Shown here: positions 1 to 7,536 of the stretch, piece by piece
Layout: every line of letters begins with the position of its first letter
Position numbering within the stretch: position 1 is the first letter of the stretch
Assembly (NCBI RefSeq): GCF_003474435.1
Contig: NZ_QRNF01000061.1
Coordinates: forward strand, 1-14,774
DNA from: Ruminococcus sp. AF46-10NS
Lineage (GTDB): Bacteria > Bacillota > Clostridia > Lachnospirales > Lachnospiraceae
Length of the DNA stretch: 14,774 nt
Direction of reading: 5' to 3'
Translations under genes and position numbers: made by a program
Notes under the pieces: generated by a model
Told to the model about the DNA's origin: nothing
The model's input: only the letters and a program-made list of their open reading frames with translations
The model's database searches: none

Positions 1-27
1 TTGTCAATTGTCAACTTCAATTTAATC

Positions 28-97
28 ATTTTATCAATATTGATCAAATTAAAATTAAAATGATTTTATCAATATTGATCAAATTAAAATTAAAATG
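28..97. repeat. Two perfect 35-bp tandem repeats, each with a 12-bp palindrome
   Basis: Positions 28-62 and 63-97 are identical 35-bp units placed head to tail. Each contains the perfect palindrome ATCAATATTGAT (33-44 and 68-79) followed by an A/T run. They lie just beyond the fumarase terminator, so they do not belong to the fumarase transcript. A TTGACA-like box reads on the minus strand near the very start of the window, so the repeats may sit upstream of a gene outside the window. A pair of operators for a dimeric regulator is possible. Slippage in AT-rich DNA is the plain alternative. Confidence 0.8.
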
Positions 98-100
98 TTA

Positions 101-159
101 AAATTAAAAAGTCCAACAATAAATGCTTCTGCACGGATCTTCAGCATTTACTGTCGGAC
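101..159 (-). terminator. Intrinsic terminator of the frd-fumarase genes
   Basis: In the minus-strand RNA, the arms at 143-159 and 111-127 pair over 17 consecutive positions, two of them G-U wobbles, around a 15-nt loop. A U-rich tract follows (the complement of 101-110). In plus-strand RNA the two wobble positions become A-C mismatches, so the hairpin is built for minus-strand transcription. It sits about 60 nt after the stop codon of the fumarase beta gene. Confidence 0.9.
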
Positions 160-218
160 TTTTATCCTTTTTATTCCTTTTTGAAATATATCACAATATC
201 ATATTGCAGAGCAAAAGA

Positions 219-782
219 TTATTCTGCGTGGTCTTTCAGGTACTCTGCACGTCCCTCTTCGTAGAGGTTATTTCCCTCACTGTCAATGATGACTACAAGC
301 GGCATGTCTTCCACATAAAGCTTGCGGAGTGCTTCTGCTCCGAGGTCTTCGTATGCGATAAGCTCTGCTTTTTTGATGCATTTTGCAAGAAGTGCTCCTG
401 CACCGCCGATGGCTCCGAAATATACGCCGTCATATTTTTTCATTGCATCTACGACTTCCGGAAGGCGGGCACCTTTTCCGATCATTCCTCTGGCGCCTAC
501 GGACATCATGGTCGGTGCATAGGCATCCATACGGCCGCTGGTCGTAGGGCCTGCGGAACCGATGACCTCACCTGGTTTTGCAGGAGTCGGACCTACATAG
601 TAAATAGTAGCGTCTGTAGGGTCAAAAGGAATCTTTTTTCCTTTTGCAAGGGCCTCGCACATTCTCTTGTGGCCTGCATCACGGGATGTATAAATGGTTC
701 CTGTCAGTAAAACCTGGTCGCCTGCATGGAGAGTTCTTGCCAGCTCTCTTGTCAGAGGCAGTGTGATCTTTCTTCTTTCCAT
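219..782 (-). CDS. Class I fumarate hydratase, beta (C-terminal) subunit
   Basis: This is the small subunit of a two-subunit, oxygen-sensitive [4Fe-4S] fumarase (fumarate + water to L-malate). It matches the C-terminal part of fused class I fumarases such as E. coli FumA. The 187-residue length is normal for the split form. Visible family motifs are YTSRDAGHKR (31-40), GPTTSGRMD (78-86), the glycine/lysine turn GKG (102-104) and AIGGAGALLAKCI (124-136). A ribosome site GGAGGTG sits inside the end of the alpha gene and the start lies immediately after its stop, so translation is coupled. L(+)-tartrate dehydratase is a close relative with the same architecture and cannot be excluded from sequence alone. 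The adjacent fumarate-reductase-like genes favour fumarase. It is the last gene before the terminator. Confidence 0.92.
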   Translation of the reverse strand: MERRKITLPLTRELARTLHAGDQVLLTGTIYTSRDAGHKRMCEALAKGKKIPFDPTDATIYYVGPTPAKPGEVIGSAGPTTSGRMDAYAPTMMSVGARGMIGKGARLPEVVDAMKKYDGVYFGAIGGAGALLAKCIKKAELIAYEDLGAEALRKLYVEDMPLVVIIDSEGNNLYEEGRAEYLKDHAE

Positions 783-783
783 A

Positions 784-1626
784 TTAAAACACCTCCGTTT
801 TATGGCGTGTCACATGGCAGTTGATGTTAACTGCACATGGCATACCTGCGATATGAGTAGGCATAGTCTCAATGTTCAGTCCGATAGCTGTTGTCTTTCC
901 GCCAAAGCCCTGGGGACCGATACCAAGCTTGTTGATCTTCTCCAGCATCTCTTTCTCAAGATCTGCATAATAAGGATCCGGGTTCTCCGTATTCAGAGGA
1001 CGCATCAGCGCTTTCTTTGCAAGAAGTGCACATTTGTCAAAAGTTCCTCCGATACCAACACCGACTACCATAGGCGGACATGGGTTCGGACCTGCTGTTT
1101 CTACAACCTCAAGAATAAAATCCTTGATTCCCTGAAGGCCTGCAGATGGCTTGAACATACGGATCTGGCTCATGTTCTCGCTTCCGAAGCCTTTTGGTCC
1201 TACTGTTACTTTCACCTGATCTCCGGGAACGATCTCTGTATAGATCATAGCCGGTGTATTGTCACCTGTGTTTCCACGGCGTACCGGATCCTTGACAACG
1301 GATTTTCTGAGGTAACCCTTGTCGTATCCGCGGCGTACACCTTCATTAATAGCATCATTTAAATCTCCGCCTGTAAAGTGGACATCCTGACCAATTTCAA
1401 GGAATACACATGCCATTCCGGTATCCTGACAGATCGGAACATTCTCACTGTCCGCAATATCAAAATTCTCGATAATGTTATCAAGGACACCTTTTGCGAT
1501 CTCGCCGTCCTCGCAGGCACGGCAGGTTTTGATAGCGTCCTTCACATCTTCCGGAAGATGCTCATTGGCTTCGATACAGAGTTTTTCGATGACATCTGTA
1601 AGTCTGCTTACTTCGATTTCTCTCAT
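784..1626 (-). CDS. Class I fumarate hydratase, alpha (N-terminal, iron-sulfur) subunit
   Basis: This 280-residue subunit carries the catalytic [4Fe-4S] cluster of the two-subunit class I fumarase. Likely cluster cysteines are C66 in ICQDTG, C183 in GPNPCPP and one near the C-terminus (C270 in NCHVTRH, or C264). Their spacing resembles that of fused class I enzymes. Other conserved stretches are [14 protein letters not shown] (116-129) and [19 protein letters not shown] (189-207). The start is preceded by GAAAGGGGTC at a suitable distance. The gene follows frdA after 51 nt and abuts the beta subunit. In the proposed pathway it dehydrates malate to feed fumarate to FrdAB; the reverse direction is equally possible chemically. 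Tartrate dehydratase alpha is the main alternative. Confidence 0.93.
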   Translation of the reverse strand: MREIEVSRLTDVIEKLCIEANEHLPEDVKDAIKTCRACEDGEIAKGVLDNIIENFDIADSENVPICQDTGMACVFLEIGQDVHFTGGDLNDAINEGVRRGYDKGYLRKSVVKDPVRRGNTGDNTPAMIYTEIVPGDQVKVTVGPKGFGSENMSQIRMFKPSAGLQGIKDFILEVVETAGPNPCPPMVVGVGIGGTFDKCALLAKKALMRPLNTENPDPYYADLEKEMLEKINKLGIGPQGFGGKTTAIGLNIETMPTHIAGMPCAVNINCHVTRHKTEVF

Positions 1627-1677
1627 AATAGACCCCTTTCGCTTATCTCATATGTTTTCTACTATAATAGCACATTT

Positions 1678-3288
1678 TCAGCGTTCGTGACGAGCATATT
1701 CAGGTAAAAGCATAGGAGATACTTCTCCTGTGTCGATTCCTGCATTTTTCAGTTCCTCTTCATATTTTTTGATATGATCCAGATTCATGGTGCCGAGCTC
1801 TACCTCTTTGCATTTGGCCGCTGCTTTTTTACCTGCATTTCTTCCAAATACAATTACGTCAAGAAGAGAATTTCCCATCAGTCGGTTTCTTCCGTGGATT
1901 CCGCCTGCTGCCTCTCCTGCAACCAGAAGGTTCGGGATTTCTTTTGTAAAGCCGTCTCCGTTGATCTCAAGTCCGCCGTTCTGATAATGAAGGGTCGGGT
2001 AGATCACGATCGGGACTTTTCTCATATCAATACCGTAGTTCATATACATACGGAACATGGCAGGGATTCTCTTTTCGATAGTTCCCTCACCTCCCAGTAT
2101 CTCGATCATCGGAGTATCCAGCCATACACCCTTTCGTCCACCTGGAACTTCAACGCCACGGCCTTCCTCACACTCGCGGATAACACCGGAAGCATTTACA
2201 TCACGGGTTTCCAGCGGATGAATATAAGCTTCTCCGTTTGCATTTACAAGCTGTGCACCAACGGAACGAACCTTCTCTGTTACCAGGGCACCAAGGATCT
2301 GTGACGGATAGATCGCACCTGTTGGATGATACTGGATAGAATCCTGATAAAGAAGGGAAGCGCCTGCTCTGTAGCCAAGCACAAGTCCGTCAGCAGTTGC
2401 TCCGTAGTGGTTGGAGGTCGGGAATCCCTGGTAATGCATTCTTCCTGCACCACCGGTTGCAATTACAACTGTTTTCGCTCTTGCAACGGAATAATCTCCG
2501 GTTTCCATGTTAAGAAGGACTGCGCCGGAAACCTGTCCTTTTTCATCCTTCAGAAGTTCTACAGCGGAGGTAAATTCCACTACCGGGATCTTAAGGTTTA
2601 AGACCTCATCACGGATAGTACGCATGATCTCTGATCCGGAATAATCCTTTGCAGCATGCATTCTCTTTCTGGAGGTACCGCCGCCATGTGTAGTGACCAT
2701 TGTTCCGTCTTCTGCTTTATCAAACTCAACACCAAGGTCGTTAAGCCATTTGATCGCATCCGGGGCTTCCATTACCAGTCTTTTTACAAGCTCCGGTTTC
2801 GCGGCAAAATGTCCGCCTCCAAAGCAGTCCAGATAATGCTGTACCGGAGAATCATTTTCTTTATCTGCTGCCTGGATTCCGCCTTCTGCCATCATGGTAT
2901 TGGCATCACCGATACGGAGCTTTGTGACGATCATAACGTTGGCACCTGCGTTGTGAGCCTCAATGGCACAGGAAGAGCCTGCTCCGCCACCGCCGATGAT
3001 GAGTACATCTACATCATAATCGATTTTTGTAAGATCGATTTTTTCGTTGAGCAGACGACTTTCTGAATGGAGCATTTTTGTCAGTTCCAGTGGTGCTTTC
3101 TGTCCCTTGTTTGGTCCTACCTTGATCTCTGCAAATGCATCCGGGTTATAATCCGGATGGAATTTTTTGAGAAGAGCATCTTTCTCATCTGCACTCAGAC
3201 GTCTTGGCTCTGTTGCCATACGCTCCGCTCTTGTAGCCTCTACCTTTTTGATGGATTCCATCATATTTTCTGGATATGGTGCATACAT
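1678..3288 (-). CDS. Soluble fumarate-reductase-like flavoprotein subunit (FrdA/TfrA-like)
   Basis: This 536-residue FAD protein belongs to the succinate dehydrogenase / fumarate reductase / L-aspartate oxidase superfamily. It has a charged N-terminal extension of about 90 residues, then the dinucleotide-binding motif IIGGGGAG (97-104). Candidate substrate residues are QYHPTG (H321), TRDVNASG (R362), PTLHYQNGG (H434) and GRNRLMGNSL (R469). The position of the covalent-FAD histidine of classical enzymes is N130 (ANTMMAEGGI), so FAD is probably non-covalent. After GNSL only about 60 residues remain, so the usual long C-terminal helical domain of FrdA/SdhA is missing. A GGAGGGCG ribosome site overlaps the end of frdB, supporting this start and a shared transcript. 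The fumarase neighbours point to fumarate/succinate as substrate; another enoate or an aspartate-oxidase-like role is less likely. Confidence 0.82.
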   Translation of the reverse strand: MYAPYPENMMESIKKVEATRAERMATEPRRLSADEKDALLKKFHPDYNPDAFAEIKVGPNKGQKAPLELTKMLHSESRLLNEKIDLTKIDYDVDVLIIGGGGAGSSCAIEAHNAGANVMIVTKLRIGDANTMMAEGGIQAADKENDSPVQHYLDCFGGGHFAAKPELVKRLVMEAPDAIKWLNDLGVEFDKAEDGTMVTTHGGGTSRKRMHAAKDYSGSEIMRTIRDEVLNLKIPVVEFTSAVELLKDEKGQVSGAVLLNMETGDYSVARAKTVVIATGGAGRMHYQGFPTSNHYGATADGLVLGYRAGASLLYQDSIQYHPTGAIYPSQILGALVTEKVRSVGAQLVNANGEAYIHPLETRDVNASGVIRECEEGRGVEVPGGRKGVWLDTPMIEILGGEGTIEKRIPAMFRMYMNYGIDMRKVPIVIYPTLHYQNGGLEINGDGFTKEIPNLLVAGEAAGGIHGRNRLMGNSLLDVIVFGRNAGKKAAAKCKEVELGTMNLDHIKKYEEELKNAGIDTGEVSPMLLPEYARHER

Positions 3289-3301
3289 GTTTTACGCCCT
3301 C

Positions 3302-3979
3302 CTACTTCTCGATTTCTCTGCTGTTGTAAAGTTCCTGCATCTCTGTGATCGGCTTCTGCATGATCTTCTCGATCATATCGTCAAATTTGCCCTCGTGAAT
3401 CTCTTCCACACGTTTCTCCAGATGTTCACTTTTCGGTGCAATATATTTACCGGTGAGACGTCTTGCCAGAAGGCCTACCATCGGATGGGAAATTCCTGCC
3501 GGACATCTTACGGAACAGCAGCCGCAGCTTACACAGTCAAAGGATTCTTCTGCACATTTCTCAAGCTCGCCTCTCTGTGCATATGCAATATACTGCATGA
3601 CATTTAAGTCCTGTGTGCAGGCCTTTGTGCAGGCGTTGCATCCGATGCAGCTGTAGATCTCCGGATAGAGTTCCATCATTACCTGCTGGTTCGGCTTAAG
3701 GTCTTCTATATTATAAAGTCTCTTGTCTGTAGGGAAGAACGGGATGCTTGCCACATACATTCCCTCCTGCACCTGTGTCTGACAGGCGAGACAGGTTTTC
3801 AGTTCATTCTGTCCCTTGATCCTGTAGATGGTCGCGCAGGCGCCGCAGAACCCGTGTCTGCAGCCGCATCCTCTTTTTAATGTATAACCGGCATATTCCA
3901 TAGCTGTCATAATGGTCAGATCACCGGGAACGCTGTATTTTTTACCGAAAAAATATACGTTTACCATATTATTTTCCAT
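3302..3979 (-). CDS. Iron-sulfur partner of the fumarate-reductase-like flavoprotein (FrdB / TfrB N-terminal type)
   Basis: This 225-residue protein should carry electrons to the FrdA-like subunit. An N-terminal ubiquitin-like [2Fe-2S] domain has GCGCRHGFCGAC (C38, C40, C45, C48) plus C63 or C66. Two four-cysteine motifs follow: C111/C114/C117/C121 and C149/C152/C155/C159, the latter ending in CP. Classical FrdB has [2Fe-2S], [4Fe-4S] and [3Fe-4S] centres; here both C-terminal motifs are complete, as in the front half of methanogen TfrB, but TfrB's C-terminal CCG domain is absent. I place the start at 3979 because AAAGGA precedes it by 7 nt; an upstream in-frame ATG at 4048 has no ribosome site and would add an unrelated arginine-rich tail. 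The gene lies 13 nt upstream of frdA. Confidence 0.82.
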   Translation of the reverse strand: MENNMVNVYFFGKKYSVPGDLTIMTAMEYAGYTLKRGCGCRHGFCGACATIYRIKGQNELKTCLACQTQVQEGMYVASIPFFPTDKRLYNIEDLKPNQQVMMELYPEIYSCIGCNACTKACTQDLNVMQYIAYAQRGELEKCAEESFDCVSCGCCSVRCPAGISHPMVGLLARRLTGKYIAPKSEHLEKRVEEIHEGKFDDMIEKIMQKPITEMQELYNSREIEK

Positions 3980-4242
3980 GTTGGTGTCCTTTCTTTTATC
4001 CAAATCGTACGCCATGTGGAACAGCCATCTCACACGTGCCCGTCGCAACGCTCCTAAAATTGGCAGCTTAGCGAGATGGTTCCCATGGCTGTGTACTGTA
4101 CCCCGCAGTGCCAGGCTCGATTCTGCTTCGCTTCATCTCGCTTGAGGGCATTCGCCCTATACAGCCGCCGATAAAAGCAGCTGCTTACATACAAGCATGA
4201 CGCATCTGTTTTTATCAACGTCTGTGCACTGCTCATTGCTTA
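3980..4242 (-). other. Hairpin-rich non-coding spacer between flxA and frdB
   Basis: This 263-nt stretch breaks an otherwise tightly packed gene cluster. It holds a perfect 12-bp palindrome (4175-4186), a 5-bp stem with a 4-nt loop (4145-4158) and a longer inverted repeat in which 4021-4031 pairs with parts of 4073-4092. The CCAT is duplicated in one arm, so two alternative pairings are possible. I see no convincing -35/-10 pair and no U-tract, so it is neither an obvious promoter nor a terminator. A 60-codon open frame inside it has no family resemblance. It could be a short interspersed repeat, an RNA-processing site or a regulatory leader for frdBA. Confidence 0.6.
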
Positions 4243-5097
4243 TCAATACTCATTAGGTAATTCATCAACCTCATCACATCTAAATACCGGGCCGTCTTTG
4301 CAGACGTATTTGTCTCCGATGTTGCAGCGGCCGCATTTTCCGACACCGCATTTCATACGAAGCTCCAGTGTGGTATATACCTGATCTCTGGAGAAGCCCA
4401 GCTCTTCCAGTCCTGCCAGAACGAATTTGATCATGATCGGCGGGCCGCAGACCAGAGCGGTCTTATTGGTATCAAAGCCAATCTCCTTCAGATAATTCGG
4501 AACAAATCCCACATGACCGTCCCAGCCTTCCTGCTCGCGGTCAATGGTAAGATATACATTTACACCTTCTGTTTTCATCCATACTTCCTGGATTTCCTTA
4601 AGCTGCACCAGATCATCTGCAGAACGGGAACCATAGAGAATATCTACTGTTCCGTAATCCTCACGGTTATCCAGCACATAATTGATCACGGAACGAAGAG
4701 GTGCCAGACCGATTCCACCTGCGATAAACAGGAGATTTTTTCCCTTTAATTTATCTTCCACCGGAAAATGATTTCCGTATGGTCCGCGGACTGCGATCTC
4801 ATCTCCAACCTGAAGGCTATGAAGATAATCGGTAAGGGATCCGCATTTTTTGATACTGAATTCCTGATAATCTTTTACAGTCGGAGAAGAAGTAATGGAA
4901 AACATACCTTCACTGACGCCTGGTGCACAGACCATGGCACACTGCCCTGGCATATGCTCGAAAAGCTTTCCACCCTCCGGAGCTTCCACACGGAAGGTTT
5001 TTACATCCGGTGTCTCCTGACGGATATCTGTGATCACGCCAACCTTGGGGATCAGCGTATCCAGTGTATAATTTTTATGACAGGTACATTCACTCAT
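4243..5097 (-). CDS. flxA: FAD/NAD(P)-binding oxidoreductase subunit (FlxA-like)
   Basis: This 284-residue protein belongs to the ferredoxin-NADP reductase / PyrK / sulfite-reductase-gamma family. It is the expected NAD(P)H-oxidising entry point of the complex. Order of parts: an FAD barrel with MFSITSSP (65-72) and GSLTDYL (86-92); GPYGNHFP (105-112); a nucleotide-binding region with FIAGGIGLAPLRS (124-136), YGSRSADD (155-162) and CGPPIM (217-222); and a C-terminal [2Fe-2S] site with C250, C255, C258 and C266. I chose the start at 5097 because GGAGGTG lies 7 nt upstream; the longer frame from 5121 lacks a site. It overlaps the end of flxB by 8 nt. Without the neighbours it would be annotated as a hydrogenase or sulfite-reductase gamma subunit. 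Confidence 0.87.
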   Translation of the reverse strand: MSECTCHKNYTLDTLIPKVGVITDIRQETPDVKTFRVEAPEGGKLFEHMPGQCAMVCAPGVSEGMFSITSSPTVKDYQEFSIKKCGSLTDYLHSLQVGDEIAVRGPYGNHFPVEDKLKGKNLLFIAGGIGLAPLRSVINYVLDNREDYGTVDILYGSRSADDLVQLKEIQEVWMKTEGVNVYLTIDREQEGWDGHVGFVPNYLKEIGFDTNKTALVCGPPIMIKFVLAGLEELGFSRDQVYTTLELRMKCGVGKCGRCNIGDKYVCKDGPVFRCDEVDELPNEY

Positions 5098-6127
5098 TCT
5101 TTTCACCTCCCTGTTTTTCAAAGGCCTTGATGACTTTTACGATATTTAAAGATTCCGGACATTTCTCCACGCAGCGGCCGCATCCAACACAGGAGAACAT
5201 ACCATCATTATTTAACGGATAATAAACAAGCTTATGCATAAATCTCTGACGGAATCTCTGCATCTGACTGGTACGGTTGTTTCCGTGAGCCATCATGGTA
5301 AAATCAGAGTACATGCAGGAATCCCAGCAGCGGTAACGGTGAACACCGTGCCCTGTGTCGTAATCCTTGATGTCATAGCACTGACAGGTCGGACATACGA
5401 AGGTACAGGTTCCACAGGCAAGGCAAGGCTTGTACAGCTTCTCCCATAAAGGAGAGTTGAAACGATCCATGTATTCTTCCTGCGCCCATCCTTCCAGTGA
5501 AAGATGTGAATATGGAAGAAGTTCGATGATATCACGGATCGCCTTCTTTTCCTCTTCTACCCTTGTCTCATCAGAATCTGCCAAAAGCTCCTTCACAGTT
5601 TCTGTCAGAGCATTTCCCTTTTCTGTGAGAGGCTTCCAGAAAAGCTCTCCCTCGATGATCCAGGCTGCAACATCTGCTTCCGGATCTGCGGCATCAATGC
5701 CAAATATTTTACAGAAGCAGCTTTCCTCCGGTTCATGACAGGCAAGAGCTATGATAGTTCCGTGTTCTCTTCTTGCCTGATAAAAAGTATCCACCGGATC
5801 TCCAAGGAACACATTGTCAAGAACCTTCACGCCCTGTACATCACAGGCCCTCATTCCGAACACGACAAAATTCTGTTCTTTTAGTGTCTGAGGCTCAATA
5901 CTGATATTCTTTCCGTCTTTTTTACAGGTATAGAGATTTTCACTCTGCGGAAAGAAAGCATCCTTCGGTGATTTCACGGTTTTCAGTGTTTCAAGGGAAA
6001 CTTCTGCATCCTCGCTCCATACCTTGAAATTTACCTGCTCACTTACCTTTACCGGTAAATATAATTCCTGGTCTGCGGCAATTTTCCGGAATAATGCCGG
6101 CAGATTTTCTACTGCGATCTTATACAT
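5090..6127 (-). CDS. flxB: 4Fe-4S dicluster electron-transfer subunit (FlxB-like, AsrA/HycB-type)
   Basis: This 345-residue protein has an N-terminal domain without clusters, with FGMRACDVQGVKVLD (90-104) and ESCFCKIFG (135-143). A C-terminal dicluster ferredoxin domain follows, with C235/C238/C241/C245 and C313/C316/C319/C323. This resembles the alpha subunit of anaerobic sulfite reductase (AsrA) and similar subunits of cytosolic hydrogenases. It should relay electrons between the FlxA-type NAD(P)H module and the Hdr side. It begins with a GAAAGGGGATA ribosome site that covers the end of flxC, whose stop lies 3 nt upstream, and ends inside flxA. The B letter is by position in the reversed FlxABCD order, not by alignment. 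No catalytic site for sulfite is present in the cluster, so a sulfite reductase role is unlikely. Confidence 0.8.
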   Translation of the reverse strand: MYKIAVENLPALFRKIAADQELYLPVKVSEQVNFKVWSEDAEVSLETLKTVKSPKDAFFPQSENLYTCKKDGKNISIEPQTLKEQNFVVFGMRACDVQGVKVLDNVFLGDPVDTFYQARREHGTIIALACHEPEESCFCKIFGIDAADPEADVAAWIIEGELFWKPLTEKGNALTETVKELLADSDETRVEEEKKAIRDIIELLPYSHLSLEGWAQEEYMDRFNSPLWEKLYKPCLACGTCTFVCPTCQCYDIKDYDTGHGVHRYRCWDSCMYSDFTMMAHGNNRTSQMQRFRQRFMHKLVYYPLNNDGMFSCVGCGRCVEKCPESLNIVKVIKAFEKQGGEKNE

Positions 6128-6130
6128 ACA

Positions 6131-7105
6131 TTATCCCCTTTCTGCCACGATCCCTGGCTCTACATCATCAAAGGTAAAGCTGGTAAGCGGACCCTTTGAC
6201 TCCGCATCCTCGCCTGCCTGGTACTCACCGTAAAACTTATCAATATCCTTGATAAACTTACGGTTAAACAGATGAAGGGGAATTCCCTGCGGGCAGACTC
6301 TGCTGCACTCGCCACAGTCCGTACATCTTCCGGCTACATGGAAGGCACGGATCACATGGAACATCTTTTCCTCAAAGGAATCCACATTTGCCTTCTGGGC
6401 GCTGTCGAACTTGTTGCTGTCAAAAACGCATTTGCGGCAGCTGCAGGCCGGACATACATTACGGCAGGCATTACAGCGGATACATTTACTCAGCTCACTC
6501 TGCCAGAATGCAAATTTTTCTTCCGGACTCATTGCCTCGATCCGCTCAACTTCTGCGAAACGGTCAGCGTCCTTTGTCTCCTTTGACTCACCGATCAGTT
6601 CATCGTAAATTTTGTGCTCTTTTCCTTTACATACATGGCAGCGTTCCAGCATGGCATCTTTGTATGCACAGGTTTTTTCTCCGTAAACAGTATCCACAGT
6701 CAATGTCTCTGCATCTCCGGTAATCTCTGCTCCGGAAATTCCCCGGATACCCTTGATTCCCATTTTGCGGATCTTTTCAATATCCAACTTTCCTTTACAG
6801 CCAACGCCTACGATATAGGCTTTTTCTCTATCTACACGATGCTCTTTCAAAAGCTGGTTAAAGCTATATGTATCGCAGGGCTTCAGACAGACCATGGTTT
6901 TTCCTTCCAGCTTGGAAGCTTCGATCATATATTTGCTTAAATTGGCACCGCAGAATCCATCATAGACAAAATCCTCCAGAGATTCCGGTGTTTCAAAATA
7001 GGCTGGTTCCGGATTAAAGGCAAGATCTCCGGCTTTCCACCCAAGAACCCGGACTACCGTGCCATCTGCAAGCAGTTCTTTTGCACGTTTTATCAGCTCC
7101 TGCAT
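6131..7105 (-). CDS. flxC: 4Fe-4S dicluster subunit (FlxC-like, FrhB/FdhB-related)
   Basis: This 324-residue protein has an N-terminal region reminiscent of the F420-hydrogenase/formate-dehydrogenase beta family, with MVCLKPCDTYSFNQLL (71-86) and YIVGVGCKGKLD (97-108). A CHVC pair (156-159) comes next, then two ferredoxin-like motifs: C208/C211/C214/C218, followed by further cysteines C221, C223 and C226, and C261/C264/C267/C271. It is probably an electron-relay subunit in the NAD(P)H-to-Hdr complex. The KPCD segment and the dicluster layout resemble its neighbour flxB, which suggests diverged paralogs. GGAGG lies 8 nt before the start, and the start overlaps the end of flxD by 13 nt. The C letter is positional. 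An F420- or formate-specific role is not supported by any neighbouring gene. Confidence 0.78.
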   Translation of the reverse strand: MQELIKRAKELLADGTVVRVLGWKAGDLAFNPEPAYFETPESLEDFVYDGFCGANLSKYMIEASKLEGKTMVCLKPCDTYSFNQLLKEHRVDREKAYIVGVGCKGKLDIEKIRKMGIKGIRGISGAEITGDAETLTVDTVYGEKTCAYKDAMLERCHVCKGKEHKIYDELIGESKETKDADRFAEVERIEAMSPEEKFAFWQSELSKCIRCNACRNVCPACSCRKCVFDSNKFDSAQKANVDSFEEKMFHVIRAFHVAGRCTDCGECSRVCPQGIPLHLFNRKFIKDIDKFYGEYQAGEDAESKGPLTSFTFDDVEPGIVAERG

Positions 7106-7536
7106 CTTATATCCTCCAATCTCACGTTTTTACCAAGTGAATGGATCTTCTCAACAAACTCATTCATAGTCTGTGAAAATTTCACGCCTTCTGCGGCAGA
7201 TACCCATTCAACACGTGTTCTTCCGTTTTCTACCCCAATATAATCCAGCATTGAAAACAGAAGTGTCATACGTCTTCTTGCATAATAGTTTCCGGTACTG
7301 TAATGGCAATCTCCCGGATGACATCCGCACATGATCACACCATCGGCTCCTTTTTCAAAGGCACGGAGGATGAACATGGGATTGACACGGCAGGAACAAG
7401 GCACGCGGATGATCTTTACATCCGCCGGATAGCTTAAACGGCTGCTTCCGGCAAGGTCTGCTCCGGCGTAGCTGCACCAGTTACAGCAGAATGCCACGAT
7501 CTTTGGTCTGAATTCTTCCTTTGTTTCTATCGACAT
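7093..7536 (-). CDS. flxD: MvhD/FlxD-family [2Fe-2S] adaptor subunit
   Basis: This 147-residue protein is a recognisable hydrogenase iron-sulfur subunit of the MvhD family. It carries the cysteine set FCCNWCSYAGAD (C17, C18, C21), PCSCR (C47, C49) and MCGCHPGDCHY (C70, C72, C77). In methanogens MvhD passes electrons from the [NiFe] hydrogenase to HdrA; in FlxABCD-HdrABC the FlxD subunit does so from the NADH module. No hydrogenase catalytic subunit is present here, which supports the Flx assignment. I place the start at 7536, where GGAGG precedes the ATG. The start lies inside the end of hdrA, giving a 10-nt overlap; the open frame continues upstream only because of that overlap. Confidence 0.9.
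   Translation of the reverse strand: MSIETKEEFRPKIVAFCCNWCSYAGADLAGSSRLSYPADVKIIRVPCSCRVNPMFILRAFEKGADGVIMCGCHPGDCHYSTGNYYARRRMTLLFSMLDYIGVENGRTRVEWVSAAEGVKFSQTMNEFVEKIHSLGKNVRLEDIRCRS

Noticed and set aside
1627..1677. Internal promoter ahead of the fumarase genes
   Set aside because: A TATTATAG stretch looks like a -10 box, but there is no matching -35 at a proper distance and the gap is only 51 nt, so co-transcription with frdA is simpler.
3980..4048. Longer N-terminus for frdB starting at 4048
   Set aside because: The extension is arginine-rich, unlike the family, and has no ribosome site, while AAAGGA is well placed for the start at 3979.
4054..4236. 60-codon open frame in the spacer between flxA and frdB
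   Set aside because: It has no ribosome site, no recognisable motif, an odd mix of Cys, Arg and Trp, and coincides with inverted repeats. It is better explained as non-coding spacer DNA.
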